From NCBI RefSeq assembly GCF_015291745.1, contig NZ_CP030059.1, positions 1,267,501 through 1,331,500 on the forward strand: 64,000 nucleotides of DNA, written 5' to 3'. A model generated the notes under the pieces. The model was given only the letters and a program-made list of their open reading frames with translations. It was not told where the DNA came from and made no database searches. The DNA comes from Bradyrhizobium sp. CCBAU 53351 (lineage in GTDB: Bacteria > Pseudomonadota > Alphaproteobacteria > Rhizobiales > Xanthobacteraceae). Both the position numbers and the translations under genes were made by a program. Shown piece by piece: positions 9,015 through 18,477 of the stretch. Every line of letters begins with the position of its first letter. Position 1 is the stretch's first letter.

Positions 9015-10187
9015 ATGCGTGAAGCCGTCATCGTTTCCTATGCGCGCACGGGCCTCGCAAAATCCGGCCGCGGCGGGTTCAACATTACGCCGCCGATGTC
9101 GCTCGCGGCGCACGCCATCCACCACGCGGTCGACCGCGCCGGCGTCGACAAGGACTACGTCGAGGATTGCTATCTCGGCAATTGCGCCCATGGCGCGCCG
9201 AACATCGGCCGCCAGGCCGCGCTGCTCGCCGGCATGCCGAAGACCACCGCTGGCGTCTCGGTGAACCGCTTCTGCTCCTCGGGGCTGCAGACCATCGCGA
9301 TGGCCGCCAACTCGATCCGTTCCGATGGCGCGGACTGCATCGTCGCCGGCGGCGTCGAGAGCATCTCGATGCCCGGCGGCGGCACGCCGAAGGAATCGAT
9401 CGATCCTGAATTGCTCAAGGTCGCCCCCGATATCTTCATGGCGATGATCGACACCGCCGACATCGTCGCCGAGCGCTACAAGCTCAGCCGCGAATACCAG
9501 GACGAGTTCTCGCTGGAATCGCAGCGCCGCATGGCGGCGGCCCAGCAGGCGAACAAGTTCAAGGACGAGATCGTCCCGATGAAGACCAGGATGAAGGTCG
9601 TCGACAAGCAGACCAAGGCCGAGTCGATCGTCGATTACGTCGTCGATCGCGACGAGTGCAACCGCCCCGAGACCACGATGGAAGGCCTTGCCAAGCTTGA
9701 GCCGGTGAAGGGGCCCGGCAAGTTCGTCACCGCCGGCAATGCCAGCCAGCTCTCCGACGGCGCCGCCGCCGTGGTGCTGATGGAAGCCAAGGACGCCGAG
9801 AAGCGCGGCCTCAAGCCGCTCGGCCGCTTCGTCGCCTGGGCCACCGCGGGCTGCGAGCCCGACGAGATGGGCATCGGCCCGGTGTTCGCGATTCCGAAGC
9901 TCTTGAAGCGCACCGGCCTCAAGATCGACGACATCGATCTGTGGGAGCTCAACGAGGCCTTTGCGAGCCAGTGCCTGTATTGCCGCGACCAGCTCGGCAT
10001 CGATCCCGCCAAGTACAACGTCAACGGCGGCTCGATCGCGATCGGTCATCCCTTCGGCATGACCGGCGCCCGTCTCACCGGCCATCTGCTGCAGGAGGGC
10101 GCCCGCCGCAAGGCCAAGTGGGGCGTGGTCACGATGTGCATCGGCGGCGGCCAGGGCGGCGCCGGCCTGTTCGAGATCTACAGCTGA
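9015..10187 (+). CDS. Thiolase (acetyl-CoA acyltransferase)
   Basis: A 390-residue thiolase. The nucleophilic cysteine is C87 in NRFCSSGLQT. The catalytic H345 is in GHPFGMTGAR, and C375 in CIGGGQGGAG is the acid/base cysteine. It cleaves 3-ketoacyl-CoA or condenses acetyl-CoA units. The sequence resembles the FadA/PcaF-like degradative group more than PhaA, but the chain-length preference cannot be read. ATG 9015 has AGGGAG 6 bases upstream; the upstream in-frame start at 8967 is rejected. It stands alone between two terminators, so it is likely monocistronic. Confidence 0.92.
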   Translation: MREAVIVSYARTGLAKSGRGGFNITPPMSLAAHAIHHAVDRAGVDKDYVEDCYLGNCAHGAPNIGRQAALLAGMPKTTAGVSVNRFCSSGLQTIAMAANSIRSDGADCIVAGGVESISMPGGGTPKESIDPELLKVAPDIFMAMIDTADIVAERYKLSREYQDEFSLESQRRMAAAQQANKFKDEIVPMKTRMKVVDKQTKAESIVDYVVDRDECNRPETTMEGLAKLEPVKGPGKFVTAGNASQLSDGAAAVVLMEAKDAEKRGLKPLGRFVAWATAGCEPDEMGIGPVFAIPKLLKRTGLKIDDIDLWELNEAFASQCLYCRDQLGIDPAKYNVNGGSIAIGHPFGMTGARLTGHLLQEGARRKAKWGVVTMCIGGGQGGAGLFEIYS

Positions 10188-10216
10188 TCCGTAAGCGACG
10201 ACCTCGATATTCCGAG

Positions 10217-10247
10217 CACGGCGCCGCGAGGCGCCGTGTTTCATTTT
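10217..10247 (+). terminator. Rho-independent terminator of the thiolase gene
   Basis: A 9-bp stem (10217-10225 with 10230-10238) has a GCGA loop and continues into TTTCATTTT. Confidence 0.85.
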
Positions 10248-10256
10248 CGGAATTGG

Positions 10257-10280
10257 TTTGTGCACTCAACCGTGCACAAA
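10257..10280. promoter_or_regulatory. Inverted repeat, operator-like, before chemoreceptor gene
   Basis: TTTGTGCAC-N6-GTGCACAAA, with perfect 9-bp arms, lies 111 bases before the chemoreceptor ATG. The same 9-mer recurs in the intergenic spaces at 19391-19399 and 21891-21899. A second small palindrome, CAAATACACGTATTTG, lies about 20 bases downstream. The regulator is unknown. Confidence 0.4.
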
Positions 10281-10390
10281 GGCGAGTGATGCAACAAATA
10301 CACGTATTTGTACGTGCCCGCAAATTAACGGAAGGTTTGATGCCTTAGCGCTTCATCAACCGTATCTGTCACCATCGGGTCTTTCGTCAG

Positions 10391-12364
10391 ATGCGGCTTC
10401 TCTCTCTTCGTCTCACCCACAAGATCACCGCGATCGGCGTGATCGGCGTCGTCGGCGTCGTCCTGATCGGCGGCATTCACCTCTACGGTGAGAAAGCAAT
10501 AGCCGCCTATCGCAACGCCGCCGAAGAGGCGCGCACGGTGTTCGAGCTGAACAACAGGATCGCGGTCGAGCTGCTGGAAGCGCGCCGGGCCGAAAAGGAT
10601 TTCCTGCTGCGCAGCGATCCGGCCAGGGCCCAGCGCCAGGCCGAGATCAGCCGGCAGGTGGCGCTCGACATCGACACGCTTCGCGGCAGGATCTCCGGCC
10701 TCGGCAAGCCCGAGCTGGCGCAAAAGATCGACGCGATGAACGCATCGCTGAAGACCTACCAGGCGCGCTTTGCCGCGGTGGTCGAGGAACGGCAGCGGCT
10801 CGGCCTCGACGAGAAATCCGGGCTCGAAGGGCGCCTGCGCGCCTCCGTGCACGGCATCGAGAGCCAGGTCGACCAGCTGCAGGACTCCTCTCTCAAGGTG
10901 ATCATGCTGATGATGCGCCGGCACGAAAAGGATTTCATGCTGCGGCGCGACGCCAGATATGGCGATGACATCAAGAAGCGTGGGACCGAATTTTCAGCCG
11001 CCCTCAACGCCAGCGCCATTCCTGACCACGCGAAAGCCGAGCTTCGCCAGAAGCTCGCCGATTACCAGCGCGATTTCTCCGCCTGGATGGAGACCGCGCT
11101 GAAGCTCGCGGCCGAGCTGAAGGCGATGTCCGAAGCCTTCTCCGCGGTCGAGCCCGTTATCGAGCACATCTCGAAGTCGGTCGACCAGATTCGCATCGAG
11201 GCCGACCGGCTGAACGAGGCCGAGCGTAGCGGCATCCAGTTCTGGATTGCGGTCGCGATCGCGCTGATCGCATCCGCCGTGCTCGGCCTCGGCATCTTCA
11301 TCGGCCGCTCGGTGTCGAAGCCGCTGACCGCGATGCGCGCGGCGATGATCGAGCTCGCCAACGGCAATTTCGCCATCGTGCTGCCCGGGCTCGGCCGTCC
11401 CGACGAGATCGGCGAGATCGCGCAGGCCGTCGAGACGTTCAAGATCAATGCCGAGCGCAAGGCGAAGGAAGAGGCGGAAGAGAAGATCAGGCAGGACAAG
11501 CTCGCCGCCGAGCGCCGCCGCGCCGACATGATCCGGATGGCCGACGATTTTGAAGGCGCCGTCGGCGAGATCGTCGAGACCGTATCGTCCGCCGCCAACG
11601 AGCTCGAGGCTTCGGCCACGTCTCTGACCACGACGGCCGGCCGGTCGAGCGAGCTTGCCACGCTGGTCGAGGCGGCGTCCGAGGAGGCTGCGACCAACGT
11701 TCAGTCGGTGGCGTCCGCGGCGGAAGAGCTCACCGCCTCCGTCAACGAGATCAGCCGCCAGGTGCAGGCCTCCGCCCGCATGGCCGGCGAGGCCGTCAGC
11801 CAGGCCGGGCAGACCAACGACCGCGTCAGCGAGTTGTCGAAGGCGGCCGCACGCATCGGCGACGTGGTCGAGCTGATCAACGCCATCGCGGGCCAGACCA
11901 ATCTGTTGGCGCTGAACGCCACCATCGAGGCCGCGCGCGCCGGCGAAGCGGGGCGCGGCTTTGCCGTGGTGGCCTCTGAAGTGAAGGCGCTGGCCGAGCA
12001 GACCGCGAAGGCGACCGGCGACATCGGCCAGCAGATCTCGAGCATCCAGGTCGCAACGCAGGATTCCGTCGGCGCGATCAAGACCATCGGCGGCACCATC
12101 GAGCGGCTGTCCGAAATCTCATCGACCATTGCGGCCGCGGTGGAAGAGCAGGGCGCTGCGACCAGTGAGATCTCGCGCAACGTCCAGAACGCCGCCGCCG
12201 GCACCACGCAGGTCAGCGCCAACATCTCCAGCGTGCGCCAGGGCGCGACCGAGACGGGATCTGCCTCCTCGCAGGTGCTGTCCGCGGCGCAGTCGCTGTC
12301 GAACGACAGCAACCGGCTGAAGATCGAGGTCAGCAGGTTCCTGGAGACGGTGCGCGCGGCGTGA
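10391..12364 (+). CDS. Methyl-accepting chemotaxis protein with HBM sensor domain
   Basis: A 657-residue transmembrane chemoreceptor. TM1 is near residues 12-34. It is followed by a periplasmic all-helical sensor with two EKDF(L/M)LR motifs ([10 protein letters not shown] and [12 protein letters not shown]), the mark of the helical bimodular (HBM) domain. TM2 is near 283-304, then HAMP, then a signalling domain (about 430-657) with the hairpin tip [23 protein letters not shown] receptors such as McpS bind organic acids; the ligand here is not known. No C-terminal CheR-tethering pentapeptide is seen. The gene stands alone, outside a che cluster. Confidence 0.93.
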   Translation: MRLLSLRLTHKITAIGVIGVVGVVLIGGIHLYGEKAIAAYRNAAEEARTVFELNNRIAVELLEARRAEKDFLLRSDPARAQRQAEISRQVALDIDTLRGRISGLGKPELAQKIDAMNASLKTYQARFAAVVEERQRLGLDEKSGLEGRLRASVHGIESQVDQLQDSSLKVIMLMMRRHEKDFMLRRDARYGDDIKKRGTEFSAALNASAIPDHAKAELRQKLADYQRDFSAWMETALKLAAELKAMSEAFSAVEPVIEHISKSVDQIRIEADRLNEAERSGIQFWIAVAIALIASAVLGLGIFIGRSVSKPLTAMRAAMIELANGNFAIVLPGLGRPDEIGEIAQAVETFKINAERKAKEEAEEKIRQDKLAAERRRADMIRMADDFEGAVGEIVETVSSAANELEASATSLTTTAGRSSELATLVEAASEEAATNVQSVASAAEELTASVNEISRQVQASARMAGEAVSQAGQTNDRVSELSKAAARIGDVVELINAIAGQTNLLALNATIEAARAGEAGRGFAVVASEVKALAEQTAKATGDIGQQISSIQVATQDSVGAIKTIGGTIERLSEISSTIAAAVEEQGAATSEISRNVQNAAAGTTQVSANISSVRQGATETGSASSQVLSAAQSLSNDSNRLKIEVSRFLETVRAA

Positions 12365-12380
12365 GCTAAGGGGCGCGCTG

Positions 12381-12404
12381 CCTCTTCGCTACGCTCGCAA
12401 TGAC
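12381..12404. repeat. Half of a GCGAGCGTAGCGAAG-type repeat
   Basis: CTTCGCTACGCTCGCAATGAC matches, in reverse orientation, one end of the fuller element at 31919-32004. It lies between the chemoreceptor and the convergent kinase gene. Confidence 0.4.
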
Positions 12405-12414
12405 GGTGGGCGCC

Positions 12415-15400
12415 TCACGCCCCCGCCAGCGCCGGTGCGAACACGACTTCGATCAGCGTGCCGTGGCCCGCGCTCTTGATGTTGAAGCGGGCGCGGTTGG
12501 CTTCGACCAGGGCCTTGGTCAGCGACAGGTTCAGCGCCGCATTGTCCGCGGCATCGCCCGGCGGCGGGGTGCGGAACGGCTCCATGGCGGCGGCGACCTC
12601 GCGCTCGGAAAGGCCATGGCCGGTGTCGCGGATGCGAAGTGCAATCTCGCCGCGGTCGGTCGTGGCGGTCGAGACGATGACCTGTCCGCCGGCACTGGCG
12701 AGCCGGATCGAGTTCGAGATCAGATTCATGGTGATCTGCCGCATCGCGCGCGCATCGACATGCACCTGCGGCAGCGCATGCGCCAGCGAGGTCCGGATGA
12801 TGATGCGCTCGCGATTGGCCTGCGGCTGCATCACCGTCACGCAAGCTTCGACGAGGTCGTTGAGGTTGAGGTTGGCGAAGTTGAGGTCGAGCTTGCCGGT
12901 CTCGATCCGCGACAGCTCCAGCAAATCGTCGATGATCGCGATGACACGCTCGCCGGAGGCGCGGATGTCCTTCATGTATTCGCCGTAGCGCTCGTTGCCG
13001 AGCGTGCCGAAGCGCTCGGAGATCATCACCTCGGCAAAGCCGATGATGGCGTTGAGCGGCGTGCGAATCTCGTGGCTGATCCGCGCCAGCATGTCGGCCT
13101 TGGCGTTGGCCGCACCGTGGACGAGGCGGCGCGCCTGCGTCAGCTCGCTCTCGCCCTGCTTGCTCTGGCTGAGGTCGCGGAACACGGCGAAGAAGTTCGG
13201 CCCGTCCGGCCGCGTGCGGCCCATGATCATCGCGAGCGGAATGACGCCGCCCTTCTTCTCGCGCCCCAGCACCTCGCGGCCGTGGTCGAGCAGGCTCGCA
13301 ATGTCCTGGCTCTTGAGGCTTTCGAGATAGTCGACGACGATCTGCTGGCTCTCGGGCGCGAACAGCGTCACGAGGTTCTGCTCGAGCAGCGCCTCGCCGT
13401 CATAGCCGAACAGCGCTTCCGCGCTGCGGTTGCAGGCGTGGATGTTGCCTTCGGCATCGAACATGACGATGCCCTCGGCCGTGGTGTCGAGGATCGCGGC
13501 GAGATCTTCCGCCTCGGCTTCGCCGACCGCGGGCTCGAGCTCGGGCGCGTAAGGGAACGACTCCGGGACGATGGCTTCGGCAACGACGCTCTCTGCGATC
13601 ACGGCGGCGGGCGCCGCCGGCGGCAGCGCGCAGATCAGCGCATGCGCGCTCTCGCCGTCCCAGTCGATCGTGTGCAGATGCGCTTCCGTGGTCGGAAGCG
13701 GCGCTTCGCCGTTCGCGACCGTCGCGCTGATCGCAACCGGCGTGCCGGCCTGCGAGGTGCTGCTCGCCGGGGACACGCCGGGCGCGACATAGAGCGCATC
13801 CAGCCCGCCGGCATCTTCCAGCGCATGGAGGTCGGCATAGCCGATGCGCGCGAGAAACGCGGGGTTGGCGTAGAGCAGGCGGTCGAGCCGGTAGATCAGG
13901 ATGCCGCTCGGCAACAGGTCGAGCAGAGTGCGGTCGCGCGCGCTCATCCCGCGCGGCGGCGGCGCGGGCTCGGTCAGCCATTCTGCCGCGGGTGGCGGCG
14001 CAGGCTCCGGCGCCGGCGCTTCAGCAGTGATCTCCGCCGCGGGCTCGGACGATTCCGCGATCGCCTCGCGCTCGCGCTCCAGCCGTTCGGACAATTGCCG
14101 GGCGAGCTCGTTGAACGCGCTGTTCTCGACCGGCGTCAGCGTCGGCGACGATCGCGCATCGCCGGCCAGACGGAACGGCACGACATTGGGAGGGGTTTCG
14201 ACTGGCGTTTCCACTGGGCTGTCCGGATCTTTTGGCTGTGAATTCGCGTCGCTGGTCGGTTCGGTGTGTTCGGCTTCGGCGGTCGGCTCGGGCGGCTCGA
14301 TCGGTGGAGGCGGCACCTCCGCCACCGGCTCGGGCTCTTCCACCGGCTCGGCCTCTTTCAATGGCTCCGGCTCGACCACCTCGGTGGCCAGGCCGTGCTG
14401 CGCCGGCGGCTCGCTCAGCAGCTCGAAGCGCCTGAGCGCATCGAGCCGGTTGAGAGCGTCGAGATCGCGGCAAACGCCAAAGCCCTTGAAGCCCGCGAAC
14501 TCGCGCGCGGCATCGTAAGTCGGCAGGCCCGCGAGCTCGACCGGCAGAAGCGCGCCGCCATCGGCCGGCCAGTTCAATGTGATCCCGGCCCAGGTGTCGT
14601 GGCTCGCCAGCGCCTGTGCGACGCGCCCCTGCGGGTCGAGCGCGAATGTGTCCGCGATCTCGTGCCAGGGACGGCCGAAACCCCCGGCGGTGCGCGCGCC
14701 GATCAGGCGGATGAATTCGTCGGAGAGCAGCACAAAGCGGCCCTCGGCATCCGTCTGCCAAAGGAAGCGCAGCGGATGCTGACGCGGTGCGGGCGGCTCT
14801 TGACCCGACAAGTCTTGACCCGGCGGCGGCTCGACCATGGAAGACGTGATCGGCGCAGCCTGCGGCGACACCATGGCTTCCGGTGGGTTTTCAACCGGAG
14901 TCTTTGCCGTGATGTCGGCGGCCTGCTCGGCCACGTCACGCACCGGATCTCGATCGGTCTGTTCGACCGTGTCCTCAACCGTGTCTTGCGGTTCGGGCGC
15001 GGTCTCGTTTGCTATGGGCGCCTCGACCGGCTCGGCGAACGCATCGAACAAGGAGATTCCGGCCGAGACGTCCTGCGATGGCAGCGGCTCGCTCGGCATG
15101 GACGCCGCGTCTTGCGCGGGCTCGACCGGCGCCTCGCGCGTGCTCTCCGCCGTGCTCTCGGGCATGGGCTCGGCAGGCCTCTGCTCGACGGGCCTTTCTT
15201 GCGCCGCGGCCGTCGGCTCGATCAGCGCGACCAGGCCGACATCGGCGCCGCGGCCGACCCGTTGCAGCACCATGTGGCCGATCCCGATCGGCGTCTCGAC
15301 GCGGCCGTCGCGCAGCGCATCGCTGCGCGCCTGCTCGAGGCCGGCCTCGCCGAGATCGCGAAAGCCGAGCAGGGCGCGGGCGGCGGCGCTGGCGCCGACG

Positions 15401-15858
15401 AACAGGCCGTCGGGCGCGAACGCCGCCATCGGCATGTCGGCGCCTTCGACCAGGCGATGCAGCCGCTCGACCAGCGGCATGCTGCGCAGGCTCGGGTCCA
15501 TCGCGGCGACGAGCACCGCATGGCTGCCGTCGGCAAATTCGAGCCGGGCGCAGGCGCAGGTCATCAGCGTGCCGAGCTTGGCGCCGAAGCCGCGCAGGCG
15601 TTCGAGCCGCACACTGCCGTTCGCCGGCAGCTGGCGCGCGAGCCTGACGATCTGGCGGCGATGGGGGTCGGCAGGGCCGAACGCCTTGTCCGCCAGCGCC
15701 GCGCTATGCGCCGCGCCGAACAGCCTTGCGCCGACCGGATTGGCCCACAGCACACGCGCGCCGTCGGTCGACCACAGCCAGGCCGGCAAAGGGGAGGTCG
15801 CATGCACGGCCAGCCGCGGATCGCCCACCCCTCGCAACTGGAAATCCGAACTCGTCAT
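12415..15858 (-). CDS. PAS-domain sensor histidine kinase, PleC/DivJ/PdhS type
   Basis: A soluble kinase of about 1147 residues with no clear membrane helix. It holds at least three PAS-like units (near residues 18-70, 375-480 and 725-890; the last has LAAILDTTAEGIVMFDAEG) joined by long Pro/Glu/Ala-rich linkers. A HisKA domain (ISHEIRTPLNAIIGF, phospho-accepting H929) and a HATPase domain follow. The kinase core is very like the PleC/DivJ/PdhS group that sets DivK and CtrA activity in the rhizobial cell cycle. The N and G1 boxes are present, but the usual G2 box (GxGLGL) is replaced by AALNLSLTK. Start ATG 15858 is chosen because the 32 residues upstream look non-coding. A CtrA-like half-consensus lies 54-68 bases upstream. 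Confidence 0.85.
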   Translation of the reverse strand: MTSSDFQLRGVGDPRLAVHATSPLPAWLWSTDGARVLWANPVGARLFGAAHSAALADKAFGPADPHRRQIVRLARQLPANGSVRLERLRGFGAKLGTLMTCACARLEFADGSHAVLVAAMDPSLRSMPLVERLHRLVEGADMPMAAFAPDGLFVGASAAARALLGFRDLGEAGLEQARSDALRDGRVETPIGIGHMVLQRVGRGADVGLVALIEPTAAAQERPVEQRPAEPMPESTAESTREAPVEPAQDAASMPSEPLPSQDVSAGISLFDAFAEPVEAPIANETAPEPQDTVEDTVEQTDRDPVRDVAEQAADITAKTPVENPPEAMVSPQAAPITSSMVEPPPGQDLSGQEPPAPRQHPLRFLWQTDAEGRFVLLSDEFIRLIGARTAGGFGRPWHEIADTFALDPQGRVAQALASHDTWAGITLNWPADGGALLPVELAGLPTYDAAREFAGFKGFGVCRDLDALNRLDALRRFELLSEPPAQHGLATEVVEPEPLKEAEPVEEPEPVAEVPPPPIEPPEPTAEAEHTEPTSDANSQPKDPDSPVETPVETPPNVVPFRLAGDARSSPTLTPVENSAFNELARQLSERLEREREAIAESSEPAAEITAEAPAPEPAPPPAAEWLTEPAPPPRGMSARDRTLLDLLPSGILIYRLDRLLYANPAFLARIGYADLHALEDAGGLDALYVAPGVSPASSTSQAGTPVAISATVANGEAPLPTTEAHLHTIDWDGESAHALICALPPAAPAAVIAESVVAEAIVPESFPYAPELEPAVGEAEAEDLAAILDTTAEGIVMFDAEGNIHACNRSAEALFGYDGEALLEQNLVTLFAPESQQIVVDYLESLKSQDIASLLDHGREVLGREKKGGVIPLAMIMGRTRPDGPNFFAVFRDLSQSKQGESELTQARRLVHGAANAKADMLARISHEIRTPLNAIIGFAEVMISERFGTLGNERYGEYMKDIRASGERVIAIIDDLLELSRIETGKLDLNFANLNLNDLVEACVTVMQPQANRERIIIRTSLAHALPQVHVDARAMRQITMNLISNSIRLASAGGQVIVSTATTDRGEIALRIRDTGHGLSEREVAAAMEPFRTPPPGDAADNAALNLSLTKALVEANRARFNIKSAGHGTLIEVVFAPALAGA

Positions 15859-15911
15859 CCGACCGGCTTTAAGTCTCACGCTGGCAGCTGGCAGCTGCCG
15901 GAATGGCAGCC

Positions 15912-15926
15912 TTAAGAAAGGGTTAG
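15912..15926. promoter_or_regulatory. CtrA-like box (7 of 8) before the PAS kinase
   Basis: TTAA-GAAAGGG-TTAG matches the TTAA-N7-TTAA pattern except at the last base. It lies 54-68 bases upstream of the kinase start. With one mismatch this is only suggestive. Confidence 0.25.
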
Positions 15927-16060
15927 TATCGCGCGCACCCGCGCATAGGTCCACGGCCCCGCCATTGGGAGGACCCCCAAAGCCGCGATAACCTTAATCC
16001 CGCCACCCAGGCAAGCCGGAGCCGGGGTGCATCCAAGGGATTCGGTCGACTTACTCCGCC

Positions 16061-16165
16061 GTCATTCCGGGGCGCGCGTAGCGCGAGCCCGGAATCCATC
16101 TATCCTCCGGCTCTGCTGCCCGATGGACTCCGGGCTCCCTCGCTTCGCTCGTGCCCCGGAATGAC
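16061..16165. repeat. Palindromic repeat, GTCATTCCGGGG family (full element)
   Basis: A 105-bp element bounded by GTCATTCCGGGG and CCCCGGAATGAC, with an inner AATCCAT...ATGGACTCC pair. The whole can fold as one long cruciform carrying two hairpins. The rest of the gap between kinase and phasin (15859-16436) shows no gene. Confidence 0.8.
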
Positions 16166-16436
16166 GAGGAGGGGAATTTTCTCAACCCCCGGTTCCCCCT
16201 TACCGGAACCTCACCCTGCCCGAGATTAAATTTGCGCGCCGCACCCTCGAGGCGCATTGCGCTGCACAATGTTGACACGATAGGCTGCAATATTATGGGG
16301 GCTGGGCGAGCCATCTCGTTGTTTCGCGTTTCCAGTCTTCGTTCCCGCCAGTCTTCAAAGCAGAGACAAGGCCCCGGTTGGCCGGCGGGCGCGCCAGAAG
16401 GCTCACTCCATTTTTTCATTATCGTGAGGGACGACC

Positions 16437-16871
16437 ATGACAGGTGCGACTGATCCGTTTTCTGCCTCGATCATTCCGTTCGAGGTTCCCGAGCAGATGC
16501 GTGCGTTCGCCGAAAAGGGCGTGTCGCAGGCCCGCGAGAACTACGCCAAGTTCAAGGACGCGGCCGAGACCCATAACGGCACCGTCGAGGCCGTGTTCAC
16601 CTCGGCCTCCAAGGGCGCCAGCGAGTACAATGCCAAGCTGGTCGAGTTCATGAAGGCCAACACCAGCGCGCATCTGGACTTCGCCCAGGAGCTGTTCAGC
16701 GTGAAGTCGCCGTCGGACGCGTTCGCGCTGTGGACCAACCATTCCCGCAAGCAGCTCGAGACCTTCCAGTCCCAGGCCAAGGAGCTGGCCGAGCTCGCCC
16801 AGCGCGTCGCCGCCGAGACCGCCGAGCCGATCAAGGCCTCTGCCTCGAAGTACATGCCGCCCGCCGCCTGA
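16437..16871 (+). CDS. Phasin family protein
   Basis: A 144-residue, almost wholly helical and amphipathic protein with the phasin pattern: FEVPEQMRAFAEKGVSQARENYAKFK at the start and FAQELFSVKSPSDAFALWTNHSRKQLETFQSQAKELAELAQRVA in the middle. Phasins coat polyhydroxyalkanoate granules and control their number and size. Some rhizobial relatives have wider stress roles. GAGGG lies 6 bases before the ATG. A strong terminator follows, so the gene is monocistronic. No PHA synthase gene is in the window. Confidence 0.88.
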   Translation: MTGATDPFSASIIPFEVPEQMRAFAEKGVSQARENYAKFKDAAETHNGTVEAVFTSASKGASEYNAKLVEFMKANTSAHLDFAQELFSVKSPSDAFALWTNHSRKQLETFQSQAKELAELAQRVAAETAEPIKASASKYMPPAA

Positions 16872-16898
16872 GCGGTCAGGCCGGATTTGAGTTGAGAG

Positions 16899-16933
16899 AA
16901 ACCCGGGCGGAGCGGCCCGGGTTTTTTCTTTCT
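16899..16933 (+). terminator. Rho-independent terminator of the phasin gene
   Basis: A perfect 10-bp stem (16899-16908 with 16915-16924), a 6-base loop, and a run of T to 16927 followed by CTTTCTT. Confidence 0.92.
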
Positions 16934-16936
16934 TCG

Positions 16937-17012
16937 CCTCTCCCGCCTGCGGGAGAGGCCGGCGCCAGACGATGCGAAGCATCGCCGGGCGACGGGTGAG
17001 GGCTCTCACCGC
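16937..17012. repeat. Intergenic repeat with CCTCTCCCGC palindrome
   Basis: A perfect 10-bp inverted repeat (16937-16946 with 16949-16958) is followed by a second short hairpin around GATGCGAAGCATC and GGGTGAGGGCTCTCACC. This resembles intergenic repeats I know from Bradyrhizobium. Nothing else is visible from here to tRNA-His. Confidence 0.5.
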
Positions 17013-17222
17013 CCGGGGACTGCCTCGGCAGGCGGCATCGGGCGCACAACACCCCGATGCCCGCCATCGCACCCGATTTCCCCGCACCGAACGCGATTTC
17101 AGCCGGTTTTTCACCCCAATGCGGCCTTGCCAAACCGGGCCGTTGCACCTAGTTTCCGCCCCGTCCAGCCCCCCTCGGCAACAGGCCTTTTCAGGCACCC
17201 CTTGAGGGCGGCTCGCCAGGAT

Positions 17223-17299
17223 GCAGTTGTAGCTCAGTTGGTTAGAGCGCCTGTCTGTGGAACAGGAGGTCGGTGGTTCGAGCCCACCCAACTGTACCA
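17223..17299 (+). tRNA. tRNA-His (GTG anticodon)
   Basis: A full cloverleaf: acceptor GCAGTTG/CAACTGT, anticodon stem CCTGT/ACAGG with loop CTGTGGA (anticodon GTG at 17257-17259), T-arm with GTTCGAG, and an encoded CCA (17297-17299). The base before the gene is T, so no G-1 is encoded. The first pair is G1-U72 and the discriminator is A73. This is the unusual alphaproteobacterial tRNA-His type, read by a divergent histidyl-tRNA synthetase. Confidence 0.96.
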
Positions 17300-17586
17300 G
17301 CGGTTAGCGTTCGACGGTCTTTTTAGCGGTAGGGCCTAGATACCAATTAGCTACCATGCTCGCAGGTTGGCTCCGTGGTCGCGGCTGCTCAACATGGGCT
17401 TGTTGGTTGAATGCAGGTGCGCTGCGCCCTCCCTTCCCACCTCCGAGGGGAAGGAGCCGAACTCTTCAATCCAAACTCCGGCATGCGCTTCCGCTAATTT
17501 GCGGCGAATCCAAGATATGGGCCGTATTGCTGGCAGACCACGACTCGTGGTTGAAATGATCTTTCGCTCCAAATGAGTTTGCCGCG

Positions 17587-18477
17587 ATGCCAGTCGATCA
17601 CGAGTTCGGCGATCAACACACAGAGCTAAAGCTCTCTATAGTCGAAAAATATCTGCACTTCTTCACTACGGCGCTGAGAGGAAAGTTTGGCGAGCTTTGG
17701 TATATTGACGCCTTTGCAGGCACTGGCTCGCGAACGGTTCGGCATGAAGAACGGCCGGCTGGCCTCTTAGACGGTGGCGAACCGGAAAGAGTAGAGCGTC
17801 GCCGCGGCTCTGCCAAGATTGCTATCGACGTGCGACCGGCCTTTGACTTTATCGTATTCATTGAAAACAAGCCGACGTATTTTGCGGCTCTGGAAGAATT
17901 GAGAGCAATCCATTCGGGTAGGCGCATCGCGGTGATCAAGGATGACGCCAACGATGCGCTCCAATCACTCATCGCTGGTAACAGCTGGCATTCTAAGCGC
18001 GCCGTCCTGTTCCTTGATCCGTACGGAATGCAGTTGGATTGGTCGACCCTCGAAAAGGTGGCGGCAACAAAGGCCATCGATGTTTGGTTTCTATTTCCGT
18101 TATCTGGACTGTACCGCCAAGCTACGCGCGACTTGGCCGATATCGACCAGCACAAACGAGCCGCCCTCACTCGCATGTTTGGTTCTGACGCATGGGAAGA
18201 AGAACTCTACCCAAAGACAGTTCGAGAAGATCTGTTTGATGGTATCGTAGAGGAACCGCGGCAGCGATCGGCGGACGTTGCCGGCCTTGAGGCGTACGCC
18301 AAAAAGCGGCTGGAAACCATCTTCGCTGCTGTACTCAAGCCACTGCCGTTGCCGCTACACGATCGGCCGCAGCGCTTCTCGTTGTTCTTCTGCGTTTCGA
18401 ACGATGATCGGAAAGCGATAGGGCTGGCCAGCCGCGTTGGGAATCACATCCTCAAAGCCGGCGGCATGGCGTCGTAA
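17587..18477 (+). CDS. tcmP: Three-Cys-motif partner protein TcmP
   Basis: A 296-residue protein of the TcmP family, which is defined by pairing with three-Cys-motif (DUF5131, phage Gp37/Gp68) proteins. The N-terminal half has a Rossmann-like pattern: WYIDAFAGTGSR (motif I-like), then FIEN, then AVLFLDPYGMQLDW (a DPPY-like motif IV). This suggests a methyltransferase-like fold; no reaction is established. Its partner lies immediately downstream in convergent orientation, and the two 3' ends overlap by 34 bases. Wobble positions are visibly richer in A/T than in flanking genes. The position next to tRNA-His suggests an acquired islet, although no integrase or repeated tRNA end is present. Confidence 0.8.
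   Translation: MPVDHEFGDQHTELKLSIVEKYLHFFTTALRGKFGELWYIDAFAGTGSRTVRHEERPAGLLDGGEPERVERRRGSAKIAIDVRPAFDFIVFIENKPTYFAALEELRAIHSGRRIAVIKDDANDALQSLIAGNSWHSKRAVLFLDPYGMQLDWSTLEKVAATKAIDVWFLFPLSGLYRQATRDLADIDQHKRAALTRMFGSDAWEEELYPKTVREDLFDGIVEEPRQRSADVAGLEAYAKKRLETIFAAVLKPLPLPLHDRPQRFSLFFCVSNDDRKAIGLASRVGNHILKAGGMAS

Noticed and set aside
12400..14241. Long open frames opposite the PAS kinase gene, including a 613-codon one
   Set aside because: They are Arg/Ala/Gly-rich shadow frames typical of high G+C DNA. The minus-strand kinase has clear domains.
16272..16296. Sigma-70 promoter before the phasin gene (TTGACA...TATTAT)
   Set aside because: The spacer is only 13 bases, too short for a standard promoter.
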